A stretch of 64,000 nt of DNA, from positions 496,001-560,000 of the forward strand of contig NZ_JBNAFU010000001.1 in assembly GCF_049800835.1 (NCBI RefSeq), written 5' to 3'. Origin of the DNA: Dinoroseobacter sp049800835. Its GTDB lineage: Bacteria > Pseudomonadota > Alphaproteobacteria > Rhodobacterales > Rhodobacteraceae. The notes under the pieces were generated by a model. The model had not been told where the DNA came from and ran no database searches. It was given only the letters and a program-made list of their open reading frames with translations. Each line of letters opens with the position of its first letter. Position 1 is the first letter of the stretch. The position numbers and the translations under genes were made by a program. Positions 34,062 through 41,810 of this stretch are shown piece after piece.

Positions 34062-34813
34062 GCCAGACCGCCCTGATCACCGGAGGCCAGCGCGGCATCG
34101 GCCGCGCCATCGCGACAGCCTTGCACAGCGCAGGCTTCCAAATCGCACTCATTGCCGAGGTCGCCTCGAACGACCCGGACGTGAACGAGACGATGTCGAA
34201 ATTGCCAGGGGCGCGGTACTATACTCAGGACCTCCGTCAAACTGACAGCCTTGGCGGTCTTCTCGACCGGATTGAGGGCGACCTTGGCCCTCTCACGACC
34301 CTGATTTCGAACGCTGGGGTGCCCGCCCCGGTGCGGGGTGACTTGCTGGACGTCACACCTGAGAACTACGACTTCACACAGGCGATCAACGCGCGGGCCG
34401 GGTTCTTTCTGGCCCAGAACGTTGCGCGGCGGATGCTGGCGCGGGACACAGACGGTTATCGCGCCTTGTGTTTCGTCACATCTGTCAGCGCCGAGATGGT
34501 GTCGGTGGAGCGGGGGGATTACTGCATCTCCAAATCCGCGGCGGCGATGACGGCACAACTGTTTGCGGCGCGGCTTGCCGGCGACGGAATCGGTGTGTTC
34601 GACATCCGCCCGGGCATCATCGACACGCCCATGACCGCCGGTGTCCGCGACGCATACACCGTGCGGATCGAGGACGGTCTGGTCCCGGCCCGGCGCTGGG
34701 GACAGCCAGACGACATTGGATCCACCATCCTGCCGCTTGTCACCGGGCAGATGGCCTTCGCCACGGGCGCGGTTATCCCGGTCGATGGCGGCCTGTCGAT
34801 CCGGAGGCTTTGA
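34058..34813 (+). CDS. Short-chain dehydrogenase/reductase (3-ketoacyl-ACP-reductase-like)
   Basis: 251 residues of a classical SDR. The NAD(P) loop ALITGGQRGIGRAIA is at about 5-19, NAG at about 87-89, the catalytic Ser in VTSVSAEM, and the YCISKSA segment gives Tyr-x3-Lys. DIRPGIIDTPM and the C-terminal VIPVDGGLSI are typical. It probably interconverts an alcohol and a ketone of the sugar handled by this operon. The start overlaps the upstream stop (ATGA). Substrate and direction are unknown. Confidence 0.88.
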   Translation: MSQTALITGGQRGIGRAIATALHSAGFQIALIAEVASNDPDVNETMSKLPGARYYTQDLRQTDSLGGLLDRIEGDLGPLTTLISNAGVPAPVRGDLLDVTPENYDFTQAINARAGFFLAQNVARRMLARDTDGYRALCFVTSVSAEMVSVERGDYCISKSAAAMTAQLFAARLAGDGIGVFDIRPGIIDTPMTAGVRDAYTVRIEDGLVPARRWGQPDDIGSTILPLVTGQMAFATGAVIPVDGGLSIRRL

Positions 34814-34816
34814 CCC

Positions 34817-36409
34817 ATGGCAGAGGGTTTCGATTTTATCGTGGTGGGTGGCGGCAGCGCCGGGTGCGTGTTGGCCGCACGGCTGTCCGAAGACCCGAGC
34901 GCACGGGTCCTGTTGCTGGAGGCCGGAGGCCGCGACAGGCACCCTCTGTACGCAATGCCCGCGGGCTTTGCCAAAATGACCAAGGGTATCGGCAGCTGGG
35001 GGTATCACACGGTGCCGCAGAAGCACCTTGGCAACCGGGTGTTGCGGTTCACGCAGGCCAAGGTGATGGGCGGCGGGTCGAGCGTGAACGCGCAGATCTA
35101 TACGCGCGGGCATCCGCTGGACTATGACGAGTGGCGCCAAATGGGATGCGAGGGCTGGTCTTACGCAGACGTGCTGCCCTACTTCCGAAAGTCCGAAGAC
35201 AACGACACGTTCGACGACCCGTTTCACGGGCGTGGCGGGCCGTTGGGCGTGTCCCAGCCCGCTGCCCCCCTGCCGATCTGCGAGGCGTATTTCAAGGCCG
35301 CCGGTCAGCTTGGCATCCCGCACAACCGCGACCTGACCTCAGACACGCAAGACGGTGTGGGATACTACCAACTGACCCAGCGCGATGCGCGGCGATCGTC
35401 TACCTCCAAGGCGTTTATCGATCCTGTACGCGGGCGCGCGAACCTGACGGTGCGAGAGGGCGTTGAGGTACAGCGGCTTGTCTTGGAACACGGGCGCGCA
35501 ACAGGTGTCGTTCTGGGCGACGGCACGGTCGTGCGGGCCGACACGGAGGTCATCGTGACCTCTGGCGCGTTCGGTTCGCCCAAGCTGCTGATGTTGTCGG
35601 GGATCGGGCCTGCGGATCATCTGGAGGCGTTGGGAATTGACGTGGCCCTCGACCAGCCGGAGGTTGGCAACAACCTGCAGGATCACCTTGATCTCTTTAC
35701 CATTTGCGAGTGCACAGGCGATCATACCTATGACAAGTACGCCAGGCCGCATTGGTCCGTGGTGGCCGGGTTGCAGTACATCCTGAACCGCAGCGGGCCG
35801 GTCGCGTCGTCGCTGTTCGAGACGGGTGGGTTCTGGTACGCGGACCCGGATGCGCGCAGTCCGGATATCCAGTTCCATCTGGGTCTAGGATCAGGGATCG
35901 AAGCCGGGGTGGAGAAGATGCGCAATCCGGGCGTGACCCTCAATTCCGCCTACCTGCGGCCGCGGTCACGCGGCACGCTGCGTCTGGCCTCCGCCAACCC
36001 GAATGATGCGCCTCTGATAGACCCGAATTACTGGGCCGACCCCCATGACCGCGACATGTCGATCAAGGGGTTGAGGCTCGCGCAGGAGATCATGGCGCAA
36101 CCGGCGCTCAGGGACTTCGTCAAACGCCCGGTTCTGCCCGGCCCGGATGTGCAGACCGAGCAGGACTATTTCAACTTCGCCGTGCGGAACGCCAAGACAG
36201 ATCACCACCCGGCTGGCACGGTGCGCATGGGCGCGGATGACGCCGCCCCGCTGGATGCGCGCTTGCGCCTGCGCGGGATCGACGGGCTGCGCGTGGCCGA
36301 TGCCTCGGTCATGCCGCGCCTCGTCTCATCCAACACCAACGCCCCCACCATAATGATCGCCGAAAAGTGCGCCGACATGATCAAACAAGATAACGGGATG
36401 CCCCTATGA
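34817..36409 (+). CDS. GMC family FAD oxidoreductase (second, choline-dehydrogenase-like)
   Basis: 530 residues, no signal peptide. FIVVGGGSAGCVLAARLSED is the FAD loop; VMGGGSSVNAQIYTRGHPLDYDEW and TSGAFGSPKLLMLSGIGP are the two GMC signatures. The C-terminal TDHHPAGTVRMG has the catalytic His, and the terminal region reads VSSNTNAPTIMIAEKCADMI. This is the choline/alcohol dehydrogenase branch, distinct from the first GMC protein, so the operon has two different flavin dehydrogenases. It starts 3 bp after the SDR stop. Choline as substrate is not supported by the sugar context. Confidence 0.88.
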   Translation: MAEGFDFIVVGGGSAGCVLAARLSEDPSARVLLLEAGGRDRHPLYAMPAGFAKMTKGIGSWGYHTVPQKHLGNRVLRFTQAKVMGGGSSVNAQIYTRGHPLDYDEWRQMGCEGWSYADVLPYFRKSEDNDTFDDPFHGRGGPLGVSQPAAPLPICEAYFKAAGQLGIPHNRDLTSDTQDGVGYYQLTQRDARRSSTSKAFIDPVRGRANLTVREGVEVQRLVLEHGRATGVVLGDGTVVRADTEVIVTSGAFGSPKLLMLSGIGPADHLEALGIDVALDQPEVGNNLQDHLDLFTICECTGDHTYDKYARPHWSVVAGLQYILNRSGPVASSLFETGGFWYADPDARSPDIQFHLGLGSGIEAGVEKMRNPGVTLNSAYLRPRSRGTLRLASANPNDAPLIDPNYWADPHDRDMSIKGLRLAQEIMAQPALRDFVKRPVLPGPDVQTEQDYFNFAVRNAKTDHHPAGTVRMGADDAAPLDARLRLRGIDGLRVADASVMPRLVSSNTNAPTIMIAEKCADMIKQDNGMPL

Positions 36410-36714
36410 TCCGCCATATTGTCCTGACAAAGTTCAAGCCGGGCACGTCCGAGGACCGGATTGCCGAAATCTACGACGGGCTGTCAGCGGTCGCCGACCG
36501 GCTGGAGGGCGCACACGGGTTTACCGGTGGCCGCTCCCGAAGTCCCGAACAGATCGAGCGCGGGTATATGCACGGCTTCACCCTCGACTTCGATGACTGG
36601 GATGCGCTGGCGCGCTATGCTTCCGACCCCGCGCATCAAGCGCTTGGCGCGCAACTGGTCGAGAACGCCGTGGGGGGGATCGACGGCATTCTTGTTCTGG
36701 ATATCGAGATATGA
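36406..36714 (+). CDS. Dabb (stress-responsive alpha/beta barrel) domain protein
   Basis: 102 residues. It starts MIRHIVLTKFKPGTSEDRI and continues to YMHGFTLDFDDWDALARYA, DPAHQALG and a C-terminal GILVLDIEI. This is the ferredoxin-like dimeric Dabb fold. Some members are cyclases or decarboxylases acting on small polyketides; most are uncharacterised. ATGA overlaps at both ends bind it tightly into the operon, which suggests a catalytic or chaperoning role in the same pathway. Confidence 0.85.
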   Translation: MIRHIVLTKFKPGTSEDRIAEIYDGLSAVADRLEGAHGFTGGRSRSPEQIERGYMHGFTLDFDDWDALARYASDPAHQALGAQLVENAVGGIDGILVLDIEI

Positions 36715-37883
36715 CCCACCCCCTGTCCTTGCCCTTGTCCGACGGCACCTTGGCGCCGTTTTCGCCCACCGCGACACCGCTTGTACTGCGCGCGCCCGCG
36801 CGCCCGTTCACGCGGACGGCCTTCGCGGCGGCGCATGTTGTCTCCGACCCGCTGGCCGAGACGGTCCCCTGGACCACGCCGCCCGCTGTCGACTGGGACG
36901 CGACACTCGCCGTGCGTCACGCGCTGTGGGATCAAGGGTTGGGGTTGGCCGAAGCGATGGACACCGCGCAACGCGGCATGGGGGTCGACTGGCCCACCGC
37001 CGCCGAATTGATCCGGCGCACGATGGCCGAGGCGAAGGCCCATCCCTTGCGCCCGCGCGTGGCCTGCGGGGCGGGAACGGATAAGTACCGCCCGGCAGAC
37101 CTGTCCACCGAGGACGCCATCGTCGCGGCCTACGCCGAACAGATGGAGGTCATAGAGGCCGCGGGCGGACAGGTGATCCTCATGGCCTCGCGCACGCTGC
37201 CCGCAATCGGCGCGGATGCGGAGGCATATCACCGGGTCTATGGACGGCTGATCGGGCAGGCCGCCGCGCCGATAATCCTGCACTGGCTCGGCGATGCGTT
37301 CGATCCCAAACTGACAGGATACTGGGGCAGCGCAGACGTGGCGACCGCGACCGAAACCGTTCTGGACCTGATCGAAACCCACGCAGCGAAGGTCGATGGC
37401 ATCAAGATCAGCCTGCTGGACCAGGCGCATGAGGAGGCGTTCCGCGCGCGGCTGCCCGAGGGGGTGAAGCTCTATACCGGGGATGACTTCAATTATGCAC
37501 CGTTGATTGCGGGGGATGGCGAGCACCATTCCCATGCCTTGCTGGGCATCTTTGCCGCCATTGCGCCCGCAGCCGCACAGGCGCTGGAGGCCTTGGCCAA
37601 GGACGATCTGGACACCTACACCCGCCTTCTGGACCCGACCGTCCCGCTGAGCCGCGAGATTTTTCGCGCGCCGACGCAGTACTACAAGGCCGGGATCGCG
37701 TTCATGGCGTGGCTGAACGGCCGGCAATCGCATTTCCTGATGCCCGGCGGGTTCCAATCCAGTCGCGGGATCGTGCACTATGCCAGCGTGTTCCGGCTTG
37801 CAGATGCAGCGCGCCTGCTGCGCGATCCGGATCTGGCCACCGCGCGGATGCGGCACCTGCTGGCCCTGAACGGGATCGACTGA
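36711..37883 (+). CDS. DUF993 family protein (dihydrodipicolinate-synthase-like TIM barrel)
   Basis: 390 residues, the length of the DUF993 family. RPRVACGAGTDKY, an EQMEVIEAAGGQVILMASRTL strand, LHWLGDAFDPKL, the KVDGIKISLLDQAHE segment with a Lys at the Schiff-base-like position, and LYTGDDFNYAPLIAGDG fit a DapA-type barrel. Family function is not established; aldolase or retro-aldol cleavage of a keto-sugar acid would fit the upstream oxidation steps. It overlaps the Dabb gene by 4 bp. The pairing of DUF993 with sugar ABC and LacI genes is visible here directly. Confidence 0.82.
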   Translation: MTHPLSLPLSDGTLAPFSPTATPLVLRAPARPFTRTAFAAAHVVSDPLAETVPWTTPPAVDWDATLAVRHALWDQGLGLAEAMDTAQRGMGVDWPTAAELIRRTMAEAKAHPLRPRVACGAGTDKYRPADLSTEDAIVAAYAEQMEVIEAAGGQVILMASRTLPAIGADAEAYHRVYGRLIGQAAAPIILHWLGDAFDPKLTGYWGSADVATATETVLDLIETHAAKVDGIKISLLDQAHEEAFRARLPEGVKLYTGDDFNYAPLIAGDGEHHSHALLGIFAAIAPAAAQALEALAKDDLDTYTRLLDPTVPLSREIFRAPTQYYKAGIAFMAWLNGRQSHFLMPGGFQSSRGIVHYASVFRLADAARLLRDPDLATARMRHLLALNGID

Positions 37884-37888
37884 CACAC

Positions 37889-38893
37889 ATGGACAAGCGA
37901 CCGACGATCAAGGATGTGGCGGCCCGGGCGGGCGTGTCGAAATCCACCGTGTCGCTGGTCTTGCAGAACTCTGCGCTTGTGAAGGACGAGACCCGCGTTC
38001 TGGTGCGGCAGGCTGCGGCTGATCTCGGCTATGTGCGCAATCGCGCGGCCGCCACGTTGCGGGGCGCGGGTACGGGGCTGGTCGGGCTGGTGATCAACGA
38101 CCTGCGCAACCCGTTTTTTACCGAATTTGCAACCTCCGCGCAGATGGCGTTTGCAAAACGCGGTTACGCCACGGTGATCGCGAACTCCGACGAGGACCCG
38201 AAAATACAGGAAACCACGATTGCCGGGATGCTGGAGCATGACGTGTCTGCCCTGCTGATCTCGCCATGCTATGGCGGCGGCGACGCGGCGCTGGAGGCCA
38301 TCGACCGCGCGGGGATTCCCGCCTTGCAAGTGCTGCGCAATACGCGCGGCGTCGCCTCGGCTTTGCCGTTCTTCAGCTATGACTACGCAAAGGGTTCGAT
38401 CCTCGCGATGGGGCATTTGCGCGATGCGGGACTGCGCCGGATTGCCTTTGTCGGCGGGTTGGCGGGGCGTGACATCACTGCGGAGCGTCAGGGCGGGTAT
38501 CTGGAAGGAATGCGCGCGATGGGGGTCAAGCCGCTGATCCTCCCGGGGCGGGCAACGCGCGCGTTTGGACGGGCCGCAGCCGCGCAATTGCTGCGCGACC
38601 ACCCACAGACCGAAGGTGCGATCTGTTTCAACGACCTGACCGCGCTCGGGCTGATGGCGGGTCTGGCGGAGGCGGGCAAAACGCCCGGGCGCGACATGGC
38701 CGTGGTTGGCTTCGACGATATCGAGGAGGCGCAACTGTCGCATCCGCGCCTGACCTCGATCCGCTGCGATATCGAGGCATTCGGCGCCCGCGCGGCCGAG
38801 ATCGTGATGACGTGGCTCGACACCGGCACGCCCCCGCCCGCCTTGCCGCGCGTACCGGTCAGCCTGCAACCGCGCGCCTCTTCACGACGCTGA
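37889..38893 (+). CDS. LacI family transcriptional regulator (operon-distal)
   Basis: 334 residues. The helix-turn-helix is TIKDVAARAGVSKSTVSLVL at about 5-24, with the hinge at RNRAAATLRGAG. The effector domain has VNDLRNPFFTEFATSAQMAF-like features and AICFNDLTALGLMAGL. Its recognition helix (SKSTVSLVL) differs from that of the regulator at 27026 (AVTTVSRAL), so the two should bind different sites. It follows DUF993 by 5 bp as the last gene of the operon, without a clear Shine-Dalgarno. It may act on the GGAACGATCC sites at 22085-22132 or on its own operon. Confidence 0.9.
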   Translation: MDKRPTIKDVAARAGVSKSTVSLVLQNSALVKDETRVLVRQAAADLGYVRNRAAATLRGAGTGLVGLVINDLRNPFFTEFATSAQMAFAKRGYATVIANSDEDPKIQETTIAGMLEHDVSALLISPCYGGGDAALEAIDRAGIPALQVLRNTRGVASALPFFSYDYAKGSILAMGHLRDAGLRRIAFVGGLAGRDITAERQGGYLEGMRAMGVKPLILPGRATRAFGRAAAAQLLRDHPQTEGAICFNDLTALGLMAGLAEAGKTPGRDMAVVGFDDIEEAQLSHPRLTSIRCDIEAFGARAAEIVMTWLDTGTPPPALPRVPVSLQPRASSRR

Positions 38894-38960
38894 GGGCAAA
38901 GCACTGGCGCCTGCGCGCCGATTTTCGTATCCAAGAGCCGGGATCGACGAGGGCGGGCAC

Positions 38961-39377
38961 ATGCGCAAAACCATTCTGGAACGGTGCGAGGCCACGGGCC
39001 TGCGCATGACCGCACCCCGGCGTGTGATTGCGGACGTGCTCGACAAGGCCCGCGATCACCCGGATGTCGAAGAGTTGTTTGCCCGCGCGGGCGCGCTCGA
39101 CCCGAAAATTTCGCTCGCAACCGTGTATCGGACCGTAAAACTGTTCGAAGAGGCCGGGATTGTGGAGAAGGTGGATTTTGGCGACGGACGCGCGCGGTAC
39201 GAAGATGCCGAGCGGGACCACCATGACCACCTGATCGATCTGACCAGCGGCGATGTGATCGAATTCGTCTCGCCAGAGATCGAAGCCCTGCAAGAGAAGA
39301 TCGCGCAAAAGCTTGGGTACCGTCTGACCGGGCACAAGCTGGAGCTTTACGGCGTGCCGCAGAAAAAGCCGCGCTAG
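38961..39377 (+). CDS. Fur family regulator (Fur/Mur type)
   Basis: 138 residues. The winged helix has ATVYRTVKLFEEAGI, and the metal region is RDHHDHLIDLTSGDVIEF. The CxxC structural zinc site of enterobacterial Fur is missing here (LTSG in its place), as in alphaproteobacterial Fur/Mur proteins, which in this class mostly respond to manganese while Irr and RirA handle iron. The protein is not Irr, which has an extended His-rich motif. ATG 38961 lies 67 bp after the LacI stop, with its own regulation likely. Confidence 0.85.
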   Translation: MRKTILERCEATGLRMTAPRRVIADVLDKARDHPDVEELFARAGALDPKISLATVYRTVKLFEEAGIVEKVDFGDGRARYEDAERDHHDHLIDLTSGDVIEFVSPEIEALQEKIAQKLGYRLTGHKLELYGVPQKKPR

Positions 39378-39382
39378 GCCCC

Positions 39383-39775
39383 CTACTGACCGCCGAGGTC
39401 CAGCAACGTCCCGTCTTCCGACCAGAAAACACCGGGCGCAATCTTCTCGATCGCAGCGCAGTTGTTTTCCTGGACCGGCCCACCAAGCATGTAGAAACAC
39501 AGGCGGTCGTCAAAGATCAGCCAGTGCCCGGTCGCGGCCCAGCCATCGCCCTGTGCGCGCGCAACGCCGGTCAGCTCCAGTTTCGCGGTGGCGCGCAGCT
39601 CCGACCTGCGGACCTCGATCTCCTGCCCGACGAGATGGGCCTCGATCTCAGCCGCGCTGAGTTGAGCCGTCTCGGCACGCAGGGACTGGGCGCAAACCGC
39701 CGCCCCGATGGCGATGACAAGCGCGACAGTCCGGGCCGCAGCGGACATATCCGTGAGTGGGTAAGGCAAGCGCAT
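39383..39775 (-). CDS. Secreted hypothetical protein
   Basis: 130 residues with an N-terminal signal peptide (about 1-34; hydrophobic AARTVALVIAIGAAVCAQSL, cut after RAE). The mature part has two cysteines (DRLCFYM and ENNCAAI) that could pair and the segments TGHWLIFDDRLCFY and GVFWSEDGTLLDLGG. The pattern of a small beta-rich protein with a disulfide is common among periplasmic domains of unknown function. ATG 39775 is preceded by GAGGAGG; the frame stays open upstream without support. It converges on the Fur gene with 5 bp between stops. Confidence 0.72.
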   Translation of the reverse strand: MRLPYPLTDMSAAARTVALVIAIGAAVCAQSLRAETAQLSAAEIEAHLVGQEIEVRRSELRATAKLELTGVARAQGDGWAATGHWLIFDDRLCFYMLGGPVQENNCAAIEKIAPGVFWSEDGTLLDLGGQ

Positions 39776-39978
39776 GACGTCCTCCTCAGGTGCTCGATAA
39801 GTTACTGACATAGCTGTCATCAACGTACAAGCAACGTTTTGTTGATCGGTAACACTCCGCTCACGCTCCGATGACGCGGGTTTTCCTAACGTCCCCATGC
39901 CGCCGGATCGCACCCGTGTTGGCTGTATTTTTTACCGGGGTCGTCGGAGACGCGGCCTGATTTTAGACGGAGAGACTA
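39776..39978. promoter_or_regulatory. Divergent promoter region with TGACA/TGTCA inverted repeat
   Basis: 203 bp between a secreted hypothetical gene and the haem peroxidase gene. TGACA (39806-39810) and TGTCA (39815-39819) form a perfect 5-bp inverted repeat around TAGC, a possible operator 30 bp from the start of the minus-strand gene. CAACGTTTTGTTG (39832-39844) is a second small symmetric site. No gene lies within. Confidence 0.35.
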
Positions 39979-41484
39979 ATGGGCCAGATTCATGGTTTGA
40001 CCAAATATGACCGCTTCGTGCTTGAGGCGTGTGACCATCCAGCCGATGCCCTGCCACAGACCTTCGGACGGCTGGGACCAAAAAACCCGCTGTCGGGGAT
40101 CGCGCCGGGCGGCGCACCATTCAATGACAGTTCCGTCGCGCAGGCCTTCAGCGAAGTTCTGGACGCGATGGAGGACCACACCGACCCCGAAAGCGACGTC
40201 GGCGCGGGCATGACCTTCCTCGGTCAGTTTATCGATCACGACATCACGATGGACGCGACCTCGGCCATCGGCACGCGGATTGATCCGCGCTCGATCCGGA
40301 ATGTCCGGACGCCGGCGCTTGATCTGGATTGCGTCTATGGTGACGGGCCCGAAGCCTCCCCCTGGCTTTACCATCCGGGACACCACGGGTTCATGCTCTA
40401 TGGCACCGCCGCCAACGCCGGCGACCTGGCCCGCAACACCCATGGCACCGCCCTGATCGGCGATCCGCGCAATGATGAGAACCAGATCGTCAGCCAGCTG
40501 CACGGCGCGTTCGTGCAGATGCACAACATTCTGATGACGGCGCTGGAAGGGGACAACGGCATGGTCCCGGCGGCGATGGCAGGGATCCGCGCCCGCGCCA
40601 TGTCCGAGATCGACGGAGCCACGGAGATGCCGTTCGAGGCCGCGCGCCGCGTCCTGCGCCTGCACTACCAGTGGATCATCCTGAACGATTTCCTGCCCGC
40701 CTTCGTCGATGCCCATGTTCTGAAGGACGTCAAACATGCCTTCGCCAAAGGCGGCTTGCCAGCAGGCTTCGACACGCACTCGCCCGTGATGCCGATCGAG
40801 TTTTCCGGCGCGGCGTTCCGGTTCGGGCATGCAACGGTGCAGAACGAGTATCACCTGAACTCCGATGTGGGCTTCGTGAAGCTGTTCGAAATGGGGCGTG
40901 ACGAGTTCACCTCTCGGCCGGAGGTGCGCAATATTGAGTTCGGCAAGCTGTTCGACCTGCCGGGCAACGCCAGTTTCCAGAAGGCGCGTCCGATCTCGCG
41001 CAAGCTGGCCAAGTCCATCTTTCACCTGCCCTTCATCGGCTCCCCCCTCAGCATCGGCGGGATGGAGTTGAGCCTTGCCGACAGCCAGAAACTGCCCCAT
41101 CGCAACATCTTCCGCGACCGGGTCACACTGGAGCTGCCCTCGGGTCAGCAGATGGCGCGGCTGATGAATGTGGCCGAGATCCCCGCGCCCGGTGAATTGT
41201 CCCATCGCGGCATCACCAAGACCCCGCTGTGGTACTACTGCCTGCACGAAGCCGAAAGCTTCGGTGGAAAACTGGGTCCCGTGGGCGGCACGCTTGTGGC
41301 CGGAACGCTGATGCGGCTGATGGCGCTCGACCCGGAATCGATCCTGTGTTCGGCCCATGATTTCCAGCCATGGACCGAGATGGGTGCCAGCCAGGCGGGG
41401 AACTTTTCGCTTGGGCACATGCTCAAGACGGTCGAGGACAAACGCGGCGCCATCGCGCATGCCGCAGATCTGATCACAGGGTGA
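39979..41484 (+). CDS. Animal-type haem peroxidase (peroxidase-cyclooxygenase superfamily)
   Basis: 501 residues. FLGQFIDHDITMD carries the distal His and the adjacent Asp, matching the motif of mammalian peroxidases. HGAFVQMHNIL and AARRVLRLHYQWIILNDFLP follow the helix order of the family, and FRFGHATVQNEYHL has the proximal His. No classical signal peptide and no RTX repeats are visible. Bacterial members are rare; some oxidise halides or phenols. Export, if any, would be by a non-Sec route. It has its own terminator at 41495-41522 and no partner genes. Confidence 0.88.
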   Translation: MGQIHGLTKYDRFVLEACDHPADALPQTFGRLGPKNPLSGIAPGGAPFNDSSVAQAFSEVLDAMEDHTDPESDVGAGMTFLGQFIDHDITMDATSAIGTRIDPRSIRNVRTPALDLDCVYGDGPEASPWLYHPGHHGFMLYGTAANAGDLARNTHGTALIGDPRNDENQIVSQLHGAFVQMHNILMTALEGDNGMVPAAMAGIRARAMSEIDGATEMPFEAARRVLRLHYQWIILNDFLPAFVDAHVLKDVKHAFAKGGLPAGFDTHSPVMPIEFSGAAFRFGHATVQNEYHLNSDVGFVKLFEMGRDEFTSRPEVRNIEFGKLFDLPGNASFQKARPISRKLAKSIFHLPFIGSPLSIGGMELSLADSQKLPHRNIFRDRVTLELPSGQQMARLMNVAEIPAPGELSHRGITKTPLWYYCLHEAESFGGKLGPVGGTLVAGTLMRLMALDPESILCSAHDFQPWTEMGASQAGNFSLGHMLKTVEDKRGAIAHAADLITG

Positions 41485-41494
41485 TTTGCCCTGG

Positions 41495-41522
41495 AAACGG
41501 AGCGGGCTTGCCCGCTCCGTTT
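41495..41522 (+). terminator. Hairpin terminator after the haem peroxidase gene
   Basis: AAACGGAGCGGGC (41495-41507) and GCCCGCTCCGTTT (41510-41522) are perfect 13-base complements, 11 bp past the stop. The T-run is only the three bases that close the stem; the mirrored A-run would also serve the opposite direction. Confidence 0.75.
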
Positions 41523-41655
41523 CAATCCGAACCCAAACCACGCAAGAAAGTTGCGCGTTTTTGCCGTTTGGCGTCATCTTTTCATGACTTTGCCTGTTGA
41601 CGCGCCCTGTCAAGCCTCCTAACTTCTCGCGCACGAACTGAGAGGATCAAAGGGC

Positions 41656-41703
41656 ATGACCCCGATTGTCGTACTTGTAGGAAAAAGGCGCATGGGCCGG
41701 TAA
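41656..41703 (+). CDS. ilvL: ilv leader peptide (attenuation)
   Basis: A 15-residue open frame, MTPIVVLVGKRRMGR, too short for usual gene callers. Codons 4-8 read Ile-Val-Val-Leu-Val, the end products of the ilvIH pathway. AGAGGA at 41641-41646 is a ribosome-binding site. It lies 107 bp before ilvI and directly before a terminator hairpin, the classical layout for attenuation by branched-chain aminoacyl-tRNA supply. Ribosomes should stall on the Ile/Val/Leu codons when these amino acids are scarce. Confidence 0.85.
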   Translation: MTPIVVLVGKRRMGR

Positions 41704-41755
41704 CGGACACCAGACCGATCCCCTTGCGCCCCCGACTAACCCCGGGGGTTTTTTT
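41687..41755 (+). promoter_or_regulatory. ilvIH attenuator (antiterminator and terminator hairpins)
   Basis: Terminator: CCCCCG (41729-41734) pairs with CGGGGG (41743-41748), followed by seven T residues (41749-41755). Competing stem: GGCGCATGGG (41687-41696, inside the leader peptide) is complementary to CCCTTGCGCC (41721-41730) at 9 of 10 positions and overlaps the terminator's left arm by two bases. Stalling on the leader codons 41665-41679 should favour one fold over the other. Confidence 0.78.
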
Positions 41756-41810
41756 ATGCCCGCACGGGCGGCAGGGGCCGCGAGACGACAAAGCAGAAGG
41801 ATGGAAGTCG

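Noticed and set aside
25497..36409. Choline-to-betaine pathway (BetA/BetB) from the GMC and aldehyde dehydrogenase genes
   Set aside because: The genes are in separate operons with sugar-type transporter and LacI regulators, and there is no BetI or betaine transporter. Family similarity alone is not enough.
22000..39000. Horizontally acquired island
   Set aside because: The catabolic region has no transposase, integrase or flanking repeat, and its GC and codon use look like the surroundings, so transfer is not supported by the sequence alone.
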